Shown here piece after piece: positions 1 to 12,166 of a stretch of 64,000 nucleotides of DNA; position 1 is the stretch's first letter, and every line of letters begins with the position of its first letter. The notes under the pieces are model-generated. The model was given only the letters and a program-made list of their open reading frames with translations, was not told the origin of the DNA and searched no databases. The stretch is from NCBI RefSeq assembly GCF_030052815.1, contig NC_079498.1, positions 91,691,354 to 91,755,353 of the forward strand, read 5' to 3'. Source of the stretch: Hevea brasiliensis (taxonomy: Eukaryota; Streptophyta; Magnoliopsida; Malpighiales; Euphorbiaceae). The position numbers and the translations under genes are program-made.

Positions 1-443
1 TAATTTATTAATTTCTGTACATATATTAGAAAGGAAATCAAAAATAATAATTTTCAATTACCTGCTTTGAAACTTTACTTTAATAAAATTTAACTTAATT
101 TAAATAATCATTCAATTTATGTAAACCAAAATATAATAATAATAATAAATTTAACCAATTATTTTTTATATAAATAAGCTAAATATCTTTTTTTTCTATT
201 TTATTGTTGAAAGAAATTTAATAATTATGGATTATGAATTATTTTTTTATTCTAATCGAAGATCAAAATTACCTTTTTTGAGATAATAAAATTCAATTGA
301 TCTTACTGAAAAATTCTATTATCAAGCCTTTTCATTCCGATCATTGTCTCAAATATATTTCCTTTCATTTTATCTTACATTTTAAAATTAAAAAAAAAAT
401 TATATATTTTAAAATAAAATTATATGCTTAAACATGATCAATA

Positions 444-446
<3 letters not shown>

Positions 447-529
<83 letters not shown>
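447..529. repeat. (AT)n microsatellite, about 83 bp
   Basis: An uninterrupted AT dinucleotide array of about 41 units. Such arrays are unstable in length and hard to assemble, so the exact copy number is uncertain. Confidence 0.95.
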
Positions 530-533
<4 letters not shown>

Positions 534-539
534 GATCAG

Positions 540-2110
540 CAATCGATCCAACTAATTCAGTAATTAAAAACCGATTGCTAATTTTAAAAAAATTATAAAA
601 ATAAAATTTTAAATAATAAATAAAAATTTAAATAAATAATTTTTTCAAAAAATTACTAAAATAATAAATTATTAATAAAAAAATTAATATAAAAAATTAA
701 TATAAAAAATATTATAAAAAATTACTAATAATAACTATTATAAAAAATATTAAGAAAAAATTAAATATAAAAATATATTTATAAAATAAATTACTATAAA
801 AATTACCATATATAAATATATATTATAACAAAAAAATTACTAAAAATCAATGCTATAAATAATTTGCTAATAAAAAATATATTTGTACAAAAATTTTTAT
901 TTTATGTTAAAGAAAAATAAATTAAATAAAAAAATGAGGAAAAAAAAGATGATAAAGAAGAAAAAAGATAATAAAGAAAATAGATAAGAAAAAAAAAGAT
1001 GATGAAAAAGAAAATAAATGAGAAAGAAAAAGATGATGAAGAAAATATATTAAAAATGAAAATATGATGAATAAAATATATAAGAATGAAAAAGATGATA
1101 AAGAAAAATAGAAGAAAGAGAAAAAAATGAATAGTGGGGAAATAAAATGAGTAATAATTTATATAAGTAAATTAGAAATTGATTGTAGATTGCTAATTTT
1201 TTTTTTAAATTGGATGAAAATTTTCAAGATAAAAAATTTTATAATTGATTCACAAATTAATTACAAATTAAAAAAAAATGGCAATAACTTTTTGAGAGAA
1301 AAAATTGATTTCAAAAATTGATTACTATTAGCCGCCTATTCACAAATTAGTTATAAATCAAAATAAAAAAAATGGTGTGAAAATTTTTGAAGGAAAAACT
1401 TAATTATAAAATCGATTGCTATTTAATCCGTTTTAAAAATTAATTACCGTTAGCAATTAATTTACAAATAAGTTACAATAAAAATAAAGAAAACAAAAAA
1501 TTGAGTAAAAATTTTTTTGGAAAAATTTAAAAAATGGACAAAAATTGGTTATAAATAATAATAACCAATTTTAGCAACCATTTGCATCGGTTGCTAATTT
1601 TTGAATCAATTAAAATAATTCTTTAATGTAGTAATTAATTATCTAAATTGATTACTATTAGTAACAGATTTTAAAATTAGTTGCTATAAGTAATAGATTT
1701 TAAATCGGTTGTTATAGATAATAAATTTTAAAATCGACTGCTATAAGCAACAGATTTTAAAATCAGTTGCTACAAGCAATAAATTTTAGCAATCAATTTC
1801 TTAATCAGTTGCTAATAGCAATCAATTTTAAAATCGGATCCTAATTATATATTTAATATTTTTTTAATATTAATTAATAACTGATTTAATAATCAATTAT
1901 AAATTAATTACTAATAGTTACTAATTTTAGCAATCAATTATAAATCGATTGTTTAATAACAACAGATTTAGCAATCAATTCTTAAATTGATTGCTAAAAT
2001 TTTAAAAATTAATTATTTTACTTAAAAAAATTTGAATCATACATTAAATATAAAATTAGTTACCAATAGTTCAATAGATTATAATAATTAATTGTAAAAT
2101 TAATTGCTTT
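540..2110. repeat. Cluster of short direct and inverted motifs, CACTA-like subterminal region
   Basis: The core motif GGTTGCTAATTTT or its complement, with variants such as ATCGATTGCTA and AATCAGTTGCTA, recurs many times in both orientations, densest at 1560-2000. Dense, short, bidirectional repeats of this kind are typical of the subterminal regions of CACTA (En/Spm) DNA transposons. The same motif occurs at 36260-36440 next to a TAGTG terminus, which supports that reading. No transposase or second terminus is visible here, so the family assignment is an inference. Confidence 0.4.
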
Positions 2111-3045
2111 TTATAGTATATATTTAAAATAAACTAAAATTATATTTATATTAAATATATTTCCTTTCCTTTTTTTTTACATTTCAAATATATATAATTA
2201 TAAAATAATAATTATATATATGTGCGTTGGAAATAAACTGAAATTGTATTTACATTAAGTATATTACTTTTCATTTATCTTATATTTCAAATTTAAACAA
2301 TTATACATTTTAAGATAAAATTATTTAATTAAGTATTATTTAATTTTAATAATTAAATTTATAATTATAAAAAACAAATTAAAGTGAAATTTTAAATAAA
2401 ATATTATTTATTAATTACGCCAAGTGTTAATTAATTAATGGTGAAGTCTATTACACTATGAGATCACTGGTCGTTAAAATACGTGTGACATGTAACATTC
2501 TGTAATTTACTATTAGCTATATCTAATTTTGTATATGGATTATAAATATCAAAGGGAGACCTCCCTTTTTTTCTTATTGTCTTAATTTATAAGTATTTTT
2601 TTTAAATAACAATTTATTTATTATTTCATTAATATATCGTAATTTAATATACATTAAAAAATAAAATTTATTAGTTCTAAAAATAATTTAATAATATTAA
2701 TTATTTAATTTTTAATAAAATAATACAAATAAAGAATATATTAAAAAAATTAAATAAAATATATTAACTACATCTTCTTAATTTATATGAAAAATAAATT
2801 TATGTTTATTAGACTAAAGATTTAATTTTATTAAAATTTAATTATTTAACCATTAAATTAGTGAAATTAAAAAAATAATTAATTTAATGATTAAATCACT
2901 TTTCTAGTTTTAACTTTTAATGATAAAAATTTAATATTGGTGAGATTTGATTATAATTAATTATTTTGTGAATTAATTTTCAAAATAATTAAATAAAAAT
3001 AAAAAAATAAACATTGAATTGCTTAATCATATACAATTATACATA

Positions 3046-3210
3046 CACGTGAATAGTTGTAGTTGGAACTTGGGGTTGGGGAATCACGTGATAGAATGAG
3101 CACGAAAGGAAGAAGACATTCAACACGTTCACTCAATCGCAATGTGTTCCCTCATCAATCAATTATCAAATCAGACGGTCCACAACTTGTCCCTCAATTG
3201 TCCGCACGTG
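3046..3210 (+). promoter_or_regulatory. Three G-box (CACGTG) motifs upstream of the Toc gene
   Basis: Perfect CACGTG hexamers lie at 3046-3051, 3085-3090 and 3205-3210, and an ACGT core (CCACGTCAC) at about 3301. G-boxes bind bZIP and bHLH factors, including light-signalling PIF and HY5 types. Three copies in 165 bp, 290-450 bp upstream of the CT-rich leader, make a plausible promoter for the gene starting at 3994. Binding and function are inferred. Confidence 0.5.
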
Positions 3211-3493
3211 ACACACCATATGCAGTTGGTGTGGGGGGCTCTCCTATTATCTACCATAGGATCAGTTAGCCTTTTTTTTTTCCCACCTTTCATGTAAAGT
3301 CCACGTCACAACGATTTTTATTTTGTTGGCGTCTCTTGCGATGATATCGATGCAATCCACCGTTTTCTACCGTCCGATCAAAAAACACAAGTCTCATTCT
3401 CAACCGTCCATCAACTCTTATCTCCTTAATTCAGCCACTGGTGAGCCTAAGGGCGCAACCAGTAGATGTAGAAAAGGTTAAAGGCGCCTCTCT

Positions 3494-3496
<3 letters not shown>

Positions 3497-3538
<42 letters not shown>

Positions 3539-3553
3539 GTTACACTAAAACCT

Positions 3554-3591
<38 letters not shown>
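3497..3591 (+). repeat. Two (CT)n tracts in the Toc gene leader
   Basis: CT dinucleotide tracts at 3497-3533 and 3557-3591 are separated by a short TGTTTTGTTACAC-type spacer. Pyrimidine repeats near transcription starts and in 5' leaders are common in plant genes. They sit just before a probable splice donor at 3624, so the transcript probably starts in or near them. Confidence 0.85.
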
Positions 3592-3593
<2 letters not shown>

Positions 3594-3623
3594 GTCTCTC
3601 TCTATAGTTGTCTACAAAACCAG

Positions 3624-3966
3624 GTAAGCTTTTTCTCTTTTACGTTTGTATAATGTTTTTTTAATTGCTTTACCACATTTACTTTTGCTTTTATTTCCTG
3701 AAAAAACCCTATTGGGGCACCTATAAATGGGCTCTTCAGATCTGAGATTTTGGTTTGGTTATTTTATATATTGTATTGGATTAGAGATCCATTGTTTTTG
3801 TTTGCATTTATTTTCGAATGAGAAATGGAATTCTGTTTTAGGGTTTTTGGATTTAATTCGTTGGCTGGTTGAATATGTGATTGATTACGATGATTATTGT
3901 TGTTTTGGCCGTATTGTTTCCATTTCGATTTTCGATTTTTGATTTTTGGGGTTTTGGTGAATCTAG
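3624..3966 (+). other. Probable intron in the 5' leader of the Toc gene
   Basis: A good plant donor (CAG|GTAAGC) begins at 3624. The interval is T-rich and ends in a pyrimidine-poor but usable acceptor (GAATCTAG) at 3966, 27 bases before the start codon. An alternative acceptor is the AG at 3981-3982. The interval has plant-intron base composition. No coding role is proposed for the small ORFs inside it. Confidence 0.5.
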
Positions 3967-3993
3967 GGTTTTTGCGGCTGAGACATATTGAAA

Positions 3994-6900
3994 ATGGAAA
4001 ATGGGGTTGCGAGCGTTGGTGGGCCCCAATTGGGAGAGGAAAAAAATGTGGAAAATCAGGTTTCTGGGGATAAGGTAGAGGAGAGGGTTTTGGTGGGGTC
4101 TGATAGGTTGAAAGATTTTGAAGATGAGGTTTTTGAGGAGGCAGTTGATTCACCAGAGGGAATTGATTCACCAGAGGGAATTGATTCACCAGAGCAGTTG
4201 CAGGACCTGGGAGCAAAATCTGAATTTGGTGTCTGTGTTAAGACTGTGGGTGATTCCAGTTCACTTGTGGTGGATGAGAACTCAAATATGGAAAATGAAG
4301 CGGAGACATTTGAGGAGGCAGTTGGTGCTCTTGTTGAGGCTGGGGACCTTGAGGATTTGGCTGCAGTGGTTGGTGGAGAAAGGTCGAAGGATTTGGTTGG
4401 TGGTGATAGTGTTGATAAGATTGATGAGGGTGGGACTACTAGTGAAGTGGTTTGCCATGAATTGAATGGAGAAAAGGAGGTCTCTGAGATTGGTGGAGAT
4501 GGAGGAAATGAGGTTTCGATGGGTGCAGTTGGGGTGAAATGTAGTCATGAGGTTGGATTGAGCAGGGAGATTCTGTCTGAGGATGGTAAGATGGAGGAAC
4601 TGAAGAAGGATGAATTGGGTACTGTATATCACAACACTGGAGGATCTGTTGGTGTAGTCCAGCTTCAAGAGGATAATGGTGATGCTTTGAATGATAATGT
4701 ACCTAAAGTTGACACTGAATGTCATCAGGTTGAGAAAAGTGGAGAATTGAAAGGTGATGATACTGTCCGTGCTTCTGGGAATGGGGTTCCTGAGAGTGAA
4801 CAATTGATGGATAATTCAACAAATTTGGACATGGGGCTCCAAGGTGGTAGCAATGGAGATGTGAAAGACACCTCTGTTCCAGTGGATTCTGGGCATCATG
4901 AGGAAATTCATGACCTGAATGCTAATTCAGCTGTCCCACATACAGTTGAAGCAACAGCAGCACCAGAAATTTTGAACTTACTCTCAGAGAAGTTTGTGAA
5001 TGAGAGTAATGAGGATATTCGAGATTGTGTAGCTACTTCAGCAACTCTTAGAGAAGAGTATAACAAAACTGAACCACCTTGTGCTGATGAAAAAGTTAAT
5101 GGTGTTGGCAAAGAGAGTAATGTGATTGAGGAGCCAAAAAATAAAGTGGAAAAAGATCATGAAGAGAAGAAAAGAACTCAAGGAAATGGTGAACGAGAAA
5201 TTCCAACTCCAGAAAAGCTTGCCTCGCTGTCTGAAAAATCCACTGGTCCTGCTCCTACGCCTGTTCGTCCAGCGGGCCTTGGGCGTGCCGCCCCACTACT
5301 GGAACCTGCACCTAGGGCAGTGCAGCAGCAGCAGCAGCAACGTGTTAATGGAACTGCGTCTCAGGTGCAATCCCAACAGATTGAAGACCCTACCAATGGG
5401 GAGGGTGATGAGTACAATGAGACTCGTGAAAAACTGCAGATGATTAGGGTGAAATTTTTGCGGCTTGCCCATAGGCTAGGGCAGACTCCACATAATGTTG
5501 TTGTAGCACAGGTTCTCTACAGGCTGGGATTAGCTGAACAGCTGCGAGGGAGAAATGGGGGCCGTGTTGGTGCCTTCAGTTTTGATCGTGCAAGTGCCAT
5601 GGCTGAGCAGCTTGAGGCAGCTGGGCAGGAACCCCTTGATTTCTCTTGTACAATTATGGTTCTTGGGAAGACAGGAGTTGGTAAAAGTGCAACCATCAAT
5701 TCAATATTTGATGAAGTAAAGTTTGGCACTGATGCTTTTCAATTAGGTACAAAAAAAGTTCAGGATGTTGTTGGCACTGTTCAAGGGATTAAGGTACGGG
5801 TCATAGATACACCAGGTCTCCTACCTTCTGGGTCTGACCAGCGCCAGAATGAAAAGATTCTTAACTCTGTTAAGTACTTTATCAAGAGAACTCCTCCAGA
5901 CATTGTTTTGTATCTGGATAGGTTAGACATGCAGAGCAGGGATTTTGGTGATATGCCTCTCTTACGCACCATCACTGATATATTTGGTCCATCCATATGG
6001 TTTAATGCAATTGTGGTCCTGACTCATGCAGCGTCTGCTCCACCTGATGGGCCAAATGGTACTGCTTCAAGTTATGACATGTTTGTCACTCAACGTTCTC
6101 ATGTTGTTCAACAAGCAATCCGTCAGGCAGCTGGTGATATGCGGCTTATGAATCCAGTTTCATTAGTAGAGAACCACTCAGCATGCAGGACAAATAGGGC
6201 TGGGCAGAGGGTGTTGCCAAATGGCCAGGTTTGGAAACCTCATTTGTTATTGCTGTCTTTTGCATCAAAGATTCTTGCTGAAGCAAACGCGCTTTTGAAG
6301 TTGCAAGACAGTCCACCAGGGAAACCTTTTGCAACTCGATCAAGGGCACCTCCTTTACCATTTCTGCTCTCATCCCTTCTCCAGTCAAGACCACAAGTTA
6401 AGCTGCCTGAGGAGCAGTTTGGTGATGAGGATGGTATTGATGATGATTTGGAAGAGTCATCGGATTCTGAGGATGAATCTGAATATGATGATTTGCCACC
6501 ATTTAAAAGTTTGACAAAGGCCCAGGTGGCCAAGCTTACTAGAGCTCAGAAAAAGGCATATTTTGACGAGTTAGAATATAGGGAAAAGCTTTTGATGAGG
6601 AAGCAGTTGAAGGAGGAGAAAAATCGACGAAAAATGGCGAAGAAAATGGCTGCTGCTGCTAAGGATTTGCCTAGTGATTACAGTGAAAATGCAGAAGAGG
6701 AAAGCGGTGGCGCTGCATCTGTGCCAGTTCCAATGCCAGATTTAGCATTGCCTGCTTCTTTTGATTCTGATAATCCCACACATCGGTATCGTTATCTTGA
6801 TACCTCCAACCACTGGCTTGTGAGGCCTGTTCTAGAAACTCATGGTTGGGATCATGATGTTGGTTATGAAGGTATAAATGTAGAAAGATTGTTTGTGGTG

Positions 6901-7545
6901 AAAGACAAAATTCCTTTATCTTTTTCTGGGCAGGTAACAAAGGATAAAAAGGATGCCAATGTTCAAATGGAATTGGCAAGCTCTATAAAGCATGGGGATG
7001 GGAAATCCACTTCACTAGGTTTTGATATGCAGACTGTGGGGAAGGATTTGGCTTATACTTTACGTAGTGAGGCAAAGTTTTGTAATTACAAGAAGAATAA
7101 GGCAACAGCTGGTCTCTCAGTCACCCTCTTGGGTGACGCCTTATCAGCTGGACTGAAAGTTGAAGATAAATTGATTGTCAATAAACGGTTCCGAATGGTC
7201 CTGTCTGGGGGTGCAATGACTGGCCGTGGTGATGTAGCTTATGGTGGCAGTTTAGAGGCACAGCTGAGAGACAAGGATTATCCTTTGGGTCGTTCCCTAT
7301 CGACACTTGGGCTCTCTGTCATGGATTGGCATGGAGATCTTGCTGTTGGTTGCAATATTCAATCTCAGGTGCCTATAGGGCGGTCTACAAATTTAATTGC
7401 TCGTGGAAATTTGAATAACAGGGGGGCAGGACAAATCAGTATTCGCATAAATAGCTCAGATCAGCTTCAAATAGCTTTGATTGGGCTACTTCCTCTGTTA
7501 AAGAAGCTGTTTGATTACCCTCAACAAATGCAGTTTGGACAATGA
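3994..7545 (+). CDS. TOC132: Toc159-family chloroplast preprotein import receptor GTPase, Toc132/Toc120 type
   Basis: This 1183-residue single-exon protein is a GTPase of the outer chloroplast envelope that recognises transit peptides as part of the TOC translocon. The start is the ATG at 3994; the frame is open two codons further upstream, but that begins with TTG. Residues 1 to about 430 form the acidic A domain, rich in Glu, Asp, Gly and Val, with a six-Gln run at 444-449. The G domain starts near 550, with P-loop GKTGVGKS at 558-565, DTPG at 605-608 and the family's THAASAPP element at 677-684. An acidic linker (about 806-838), a Lys/Arg-rich helix (about 842-888) and the C-terminal M (membrane anchor) domain follow. 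Arabidopsis Toc132 has a similar length and Toc159 is much longer, so this fits the Toc132/Toc120 branch, which favours non-photosynthetic and housekeeping preproteins. An 18-bp unit is repeated about 2.7 times in the A domain. The ORF is fully intact. Confidence 0.95.
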   Translation: MENGVASVGGPQLGEEKNVENQVSGDKVEERVLVGSDRLKDFEDEVFEEAVDSPEGIDSPEGIDSPEQLQDLGAKSEFGVCVKTVGDSSSLVVDENSNMENEAETFEEAVGALVEAGDLEDLAAVVGGERSKDLVGGDSVDKIDEGGTTSEVVCHELNGEKEVSEIGGDGGNEVSMGAVGVKCSHEVGLSREILSEDGKMEELKKDELGTVYHNTGGSVGVVQLQEDNGDALNDNVPKVDTECHQVEKSGELKGDDTVRASGNGVPESEQLMDNSTNLDMGLQGGSNGDVKDTSVPVDSGHHEEIHDLNANSAVPHTVEATAAPEILNLLSEKFVNESNEDIRDCVATSATLREEYNKTEPPCADEKVNGVGKESNVIEEPKNKVEKDHEEKKRTQGNGEREIPTPEKLASLSEKSTGPAPTPVRPAGLGRAAPLLEPAPRAVQQQQQQRVNGTASQVQSQQIEDPTNGEGDEYNETREKLQMIRVKFLRLAHRLGQTPHNVVVAQVLYRLGLAEQLRGRNGGRVGAFSFDRASAMAEQLEAAGQEPLDFSCTIMVLGKTGVGKSATINSIFDEVKFGTDAFQLGTKKVQDVVGTVQGIKVRVIDTPGLLPSGSDQRQNEKILNSVKYFIKRTPPDIVLYLDRLDMQSRDFGDMPLLRTITDIFGPSIWFNAIVVLTHAASAPPDGPNGTASSYDMFVTQRSHVVQQAIRQAAGDMRLMNPVSLVENHSACRTNRAGQRVLPNGQVWKPHLLLLSFASKILAEANALLKLQDSPPGKPFATRSRAPPLPFLLSSLLQSRPQVKLPEEQFGDEDGIDDDLEESSDSEDESEYDDLPPFKSLTKAQVAKLTRAQKKAYFDELEYREKLLMRKQLKEEKNRRKMAKKMAAAAKDLPSDYSENAEEESGGAASVPVPMPDLALPASFDSDNPTHRYRYLDTSNHWLVRPVLETHGWDHDVGYEGINVERLFVVKDKIPLSFSGQVTKDKKDANVQMELASSIKHGDGKSTSLGFDMQTVGKDLAYTLRSEAKFCNYKKNKATAGLSVTLLGDALSAGLKVEDKLIVNKRFRMVLSGGAMTGRGDVAYGGSLEAQLRDKDYPLGRSLSTLGLSVMDWHGDLAVGCNIQSQVPIGRSTNLIARGNLNNRGAGQISIRINSSDQLQIALIGLLPLLKKLFDYPQQMQFGQ

Positions 7546-10217
7546 TGAAAATTTAGGTTGTATGTACTGCAGCTTTCGTGCGATGATAGGAAACACTTCA
7601 GACATGCAGTCTAACGGTGGTCATTGTTAAAAGTGAGTGAAAAAGCTGCTTATTTATCTTTATGTTTCCCCCCCAAACACTTGGTTTTTGTCAAAGCTAA
7701 AATTTCAAGAATATGTTGCCTTGATTATAGAAAAACTTCAGCTTGTTAAAATATTTTCATATAATGGTATTTGTGCCCATTTCTGTTTCGAACTTGCCTC
7801 TTTAGCTCATGTCTTGTATGGGTGTAGAAGCGGGGGTTTACATGTACAATGTATATGTATAGTTACCTTGTCCTTCTGGTTAGGATAGGAACCACATCTA
7901 TTTATCTTTTCCTTTGCTCAATGTGGAATGATATCATAATATTGGTAGCCTCTCCAGTTAGATAAACCTATCTTCATTTGATTTCTAATATCATTAGAAG
8001 TTTCTCATTCTGATAGTCAGCTGCTGGTGATTAAGGAGAGTATGTGTTAGCGTGTGTTTATTTATTTATGAAATCCATTTCTTTGGAAGGTTTAGAAGTT
8101 TATAAAATAATTATTTTATTTGGAAAGTGAAACTTATTTTTCTTGAAAATGGTTGAACATTTCTTGGACTGAAATGCATTTTTTTTTAAAATACAAATTT
8201 TCTATACTTTCCGAACGTCACACCAACTACAACAAGAAATCTTGTGAAATAAATAAATACCTAACATTTTCAATTTTTATGATTTTCTTTGCAATAAATT
8301 ATTTTAAAAAAATTCAATTGAATTTTTACATAATTATATTTGATTTTTATATTTTTAAAGAAGAAAAAATTTTCAAATCGAAAAGAATTAAATTTTTTTC
8401 ATTTCATATACAAAATTGATAAAAAGAAATTAATTAAATTAAATTTTTGTAAAATTTTTGATTTCAAATGAAGAGTACATGAATGAAGTGTTTTGTTTTT
8501 GTTACACTTTATTTTGATAATTAAATCATACCTTGTTTCACGGAATGAATAACCTGACCAAACTGATTGATTCAAATTCCATCCGAATAAAAAATTTGGT
8601 TTTAGTTGACAGTGAATCGGGTTAGTTTGTTTTATTTGTAATGTCTATTTTCTGTTGGTTGGTTTTACTTCATTTGACCAAAATTCCAATTCTAAACCTA
8701 ACTCTGCGATTCATTTGCTCGTTTTGCAAAATTTTCCTTGATTCTTGCTTCTCTCACGGATCTTTTGTACCTATTCACAAATCTCCTCTCCTTCTTTAGT
8801 CAAACATGTTTTCATGGAGCTCTGGTTATTGCAGGGAAGGAGGAAAACTTTCTCTTTTTTACCGGTTGTTGAGAAAGTGAAGGAAACTAAGTAATTTGGT
8901 ACCGTTACTTCAACACCAGAATTTTTTATTATAACTTCAGATTTTAATAGGTAGGGCGCTTGCTATTTGCATGTTTCCGCTATGAGCAGATCAATGTTCA
9001 AATGACGGAGATTTGGTCGAATCTTAACTTTTTTTTTTTTTTTTTTAATTTTATGATTATTGGATTCTCCATATTTGATTTTAAAATTTCATTTGTTGGA
9101 ACGGATTGATATGTCCAAACGCTCCTCTTTTTGTTTAAGTATGTTTTGTTGTCTGGTTATTGAGAAAGTGGAGGGAAAGTAATAGATATTGGCCTATTAG
9201 TTAAATAAATTCAAACTTTTACATCAGTGACTGATTATATCTAAATCATTTAATTTTAGATAATATAATCATAACTTTTTAAAATTAAAGAAATTTTATC
9301 TAAAACTCATAATCGAATTTTGAAATTTTGATTTTTACTTAGATATTATGCCAGGTAGGCTGACAAGTTATAATTTTTATTTTTTTTTAATAGCTTCTGA
9401 TTTCTCTAGGAATGGTGAACATAATGAATGTATATTTTCCAATAAAAATTTTTTTGCATAAGAGAGCAATCATATATTCATTACATAAATAATAGTTCAA
9501 AAAAATTATGTTTCTCATTGATGCCTCATCTCAATGATTCAATTGATTTTGATTATCATGATTTTTCATTTAATCGTAAAATTCAAACTTAATCTTTAGT
9601 ATTTTCTTTTCAAGAATGTACTAGTACCATGATTCATTTGACATTATCATGAAGTTGAAATTGTCTTATTTCCGTGGTAGTTATCATAAATCATATTGTC
9701 CGCATGATAATTTAAATTATCAAATATCATTGTTGATTTTGAACTTAAAGCATGGTTCATATTTTCAAAAATTAGTACAATTTTCATGAAAACAATAAGT
9801 ATATGGATCGTAAAATCCCTTGAAATATTGAAGTATTGTTTTCTTGTTTGTTCTCTTTTCAAACTGTTCTCATCTAAGAACAAGAGAGAGAAAAAAGAAG
9901 GAGAGAGAGATGAATCACATAATAAGAGTTAAAAATTGTGACTTGTCAAGTCACATGACAATCATGTGGTAAAAGTCAAAATTCTCAAATTAAATTTATT
10001 TAACCAATAAACATATCGAAATTGAAGTAGGTTTTTGCTTACATTTTTTTTAAGAGCAGTGAGGGTTTGCTCAGGAAATTGTTTTTGTAAATCAATCTCA
10101 CAATATTTGTATGTCTGTTTGGTTTTTTGAAATGGGTTCACTTCTGTTTCATTTTCTAACTATGTTAATGTCTTCTAAAAAAATTCAACTATTTCAGTTG
10201 GTAAACCAAAGTTTCGA
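7546..10217. other. 3' UTR of the Toc gene, then intergenic DNA
   Basis: The first 300-400 bases after the TGA are less AT-rich and are probably the 3' untranslated region. The rest is AT-rich DNA without a convincing ORF or element border. A T18-type run lies at about 9029-9046. A GGTCGAATCT box lies just before it (see rejected items). Confidence 0.7.
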
Positions 10218-11930
10218 TTAGATTTCGAGATGGAGAAGGAAAACACAAATTATCCTTGATAATCTAGCATTACAGGCTAGCCAATAAGCACACATCTTAG
10301 CCTCTCTATGCACAAAGGAAACTGACCAGCTAAGATAACAAAGCATAAACCTTCTAACATCTAGAATAATAGCTTCAATCTCCCAAGAAACAGGGCTTGC
10401 AGACATTAACATATAATGAGAGAATTCGTCTCAAACACCATTGAGGGAAATTTCCTGGATATAGCAAACCGGAAAGCAAATCTTAGAGCCATGCCCTCAG
10501 CAGCAATGGAAGAGTTGCTAGCCAGGATCCCTACACTACCATTAATAAAATTACCAAGATGGTTTCTGACAATAATCCCATAACTTGAAGAGGCGAATTT
10601 TGAACAAAGGAAGCATCAACATTTATTTTCACAAAATCCTTGGAGGAGGGCACCAATGAGTCAGACTTTTAGATATAAACCCTGCTGCTGGAGGCAGAGA
10701 ATGGTGTTGCTGAGGAGCCAAAAAGAACAACTCTTCAACGGCATTCTGGGCTTTAGCAACGGATTGAATAGGATTAGGAACCAAAGATTAAAAAAGCACC
10801 TCATTTTTAGCTGTCCATATATACCAACATAACATGGTAGCTAAACGAACAAGTCTCCCTTCCTGATCATTCAGAAGGTAAAATGCAGATTGCCACCAGC
10901 CAACAAAGGAATTAAAACGATTGACATTAGAAGAAAAGCCAAGATTGGACCCAAACCACGTAGCCTTTGCATGATTGCAAAAAAAACAACACATGCTCTA
11001 CAATTTCTTGAGAATATCCACATAACAAGCGAGCTGGGGAATTAAAGCAATTTCTATGAAAGAGGTTATCTCTGGTGGCAAGAGAATTAGTGCTGGCCCT
11101 CCATAGAAAGTTACAAATTTTTGGAGGAACTGATAATTTCCATATACTTTTACAGTACTGAGAGGATGGCACTAACAATGAAGATGGACCATTCAACAAA
11201 GATGTCTCAGCTTGGTACTTCTTTAACATAAAGTAAATGGACCTAACAGAGGGCACACCTGATATTGGTAATGCCAAATTTTCTCCAGATCATCAGAATT
11301 TCTTTACATTGAGAAACAAAGAAGGAATCCCTCAAATATGATAATCCCAATTGTGCGTTTAAGCATTGATAAGGTTAGACACGTAAATGATTAGGCTATC
11401 CAAAGGTTTGGTGATTCTTATCAAGAATTAAGGCAAAGATAATGTGCAATCTCAATCCTTTTTTGAGAACATCCCTATCATCAAGAAAACTTTTCCAACC
11501 CCAAGATGGTTGATTACTTCTCCTAGCATCCATGAATTCTGAGAAAGGAAAGTAGACACCTTTTAACTCTTTCACCCATAATGCATTCGGATTCTTGAGA
11601 CATCTCCATGCTTGATTAGCAAGCAAAGCAAAATTGAGAAAATCACTCTACGAAAGTTTATTCCAACTGACCCAATGTATATTAGCTTTGTTCATAAATT
11701 GATGCCATCAAAAGCACACTATTAATTGTTTCAATTCAAAAATAAAACCCGCTTGAAAATAGTCATCACATAGGAAGGGATGGCTTGAATAACAGCCTTT
11801 AACAAAGTTTCTTACTGGTAGCTGATAAAATCTACTTCTCTATCCTTGCATTCTATTCAACACTCCATCTTTAAGAACTTGAAGAGCTTGTTTAGGCATG
11901 AACACTGGGCATTGGGGCTTTGGATCATTT
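10218..11930 (-). pseudogene. Truncated LINE (non-LTR retrotransposon) ORF2 tail
   Basis: Read on the minus strand from about 11930 to 10218, broken frames show the C-terminal half of a plant LINE ORF2. In order they are: the post-RT segment with a degenerate KAVIQAIPSYVMTIFK motif (about 11820-11750), the NQAWRCLKNPNALWVKELKG segment (11626-11396), a zinc-binding reverse-transcriptase-associated domain (WKLSVPPKICNFLWRA..., 11277-10927), and an RNase H-like end (VSFVHREAKMCAYWLA, about 10320). Endonuclease and RT core are absent, which is the usual 5' truncation of LINEs. Several frameshifts and stops show it is dead. No clear poly(A) tail or target duplication was identified. Confidence 0.85.
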
Positions 11931-12166
11931 TACATGTTGAAAAAAAACTATTTTATTATTGCAATGTTTTTATTATTAAAATTTATTAAATTTAATTTTT
12001 AATATTCTTTAATTAATATATTTAATAAAGTGTGAACAAACCAAAATTAGGTCACCAAATAGTCACTATACAAAGGCAACAAATTTGCCCAACCCGAATT
12101 CCCAACAAATTTTGTAAAACAAGGAGGTTGAAATGAGATGAAGCCTAACGGGAAAAACACTGTTTT

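Larger units (their letters stand above)
1..3040. other. AT-rich intergenic region with repeat debris
   Basis: This stretch is extremely AT-rich and holds no credible gene. It contains a long AT dinucleotide tract (447-529), homopurine stretches around 900-1140 and the repeat cluster listed separately at 540-2110. From about 2110 to 3040 I see only AT-rich sequence with no recognisable element border. Confidence 0.8.

Noticed and set aside
3063..3269. 68-codon plus-strand ORF before the Toc gene
   Set aside because: Lies in the promoter/leader zone, starts from TTG-type context and resembles nothing; composition is non-coding.
3764..4216. 150-codon minus-strand ORF opposite the Toc start
   Set aside because: Antisense shadow of the acidic domain and leader; the Pro/Gln-rich content follows from the sense codons.
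8950..9046. Possible tRNA-derived SINE: GCGCTTGC words, GGTCGAATCT box and a T18 tail
   Set aside because: Only the B-box-like word fits; no clear A box, no tRNA-like head and no target duplication were found.
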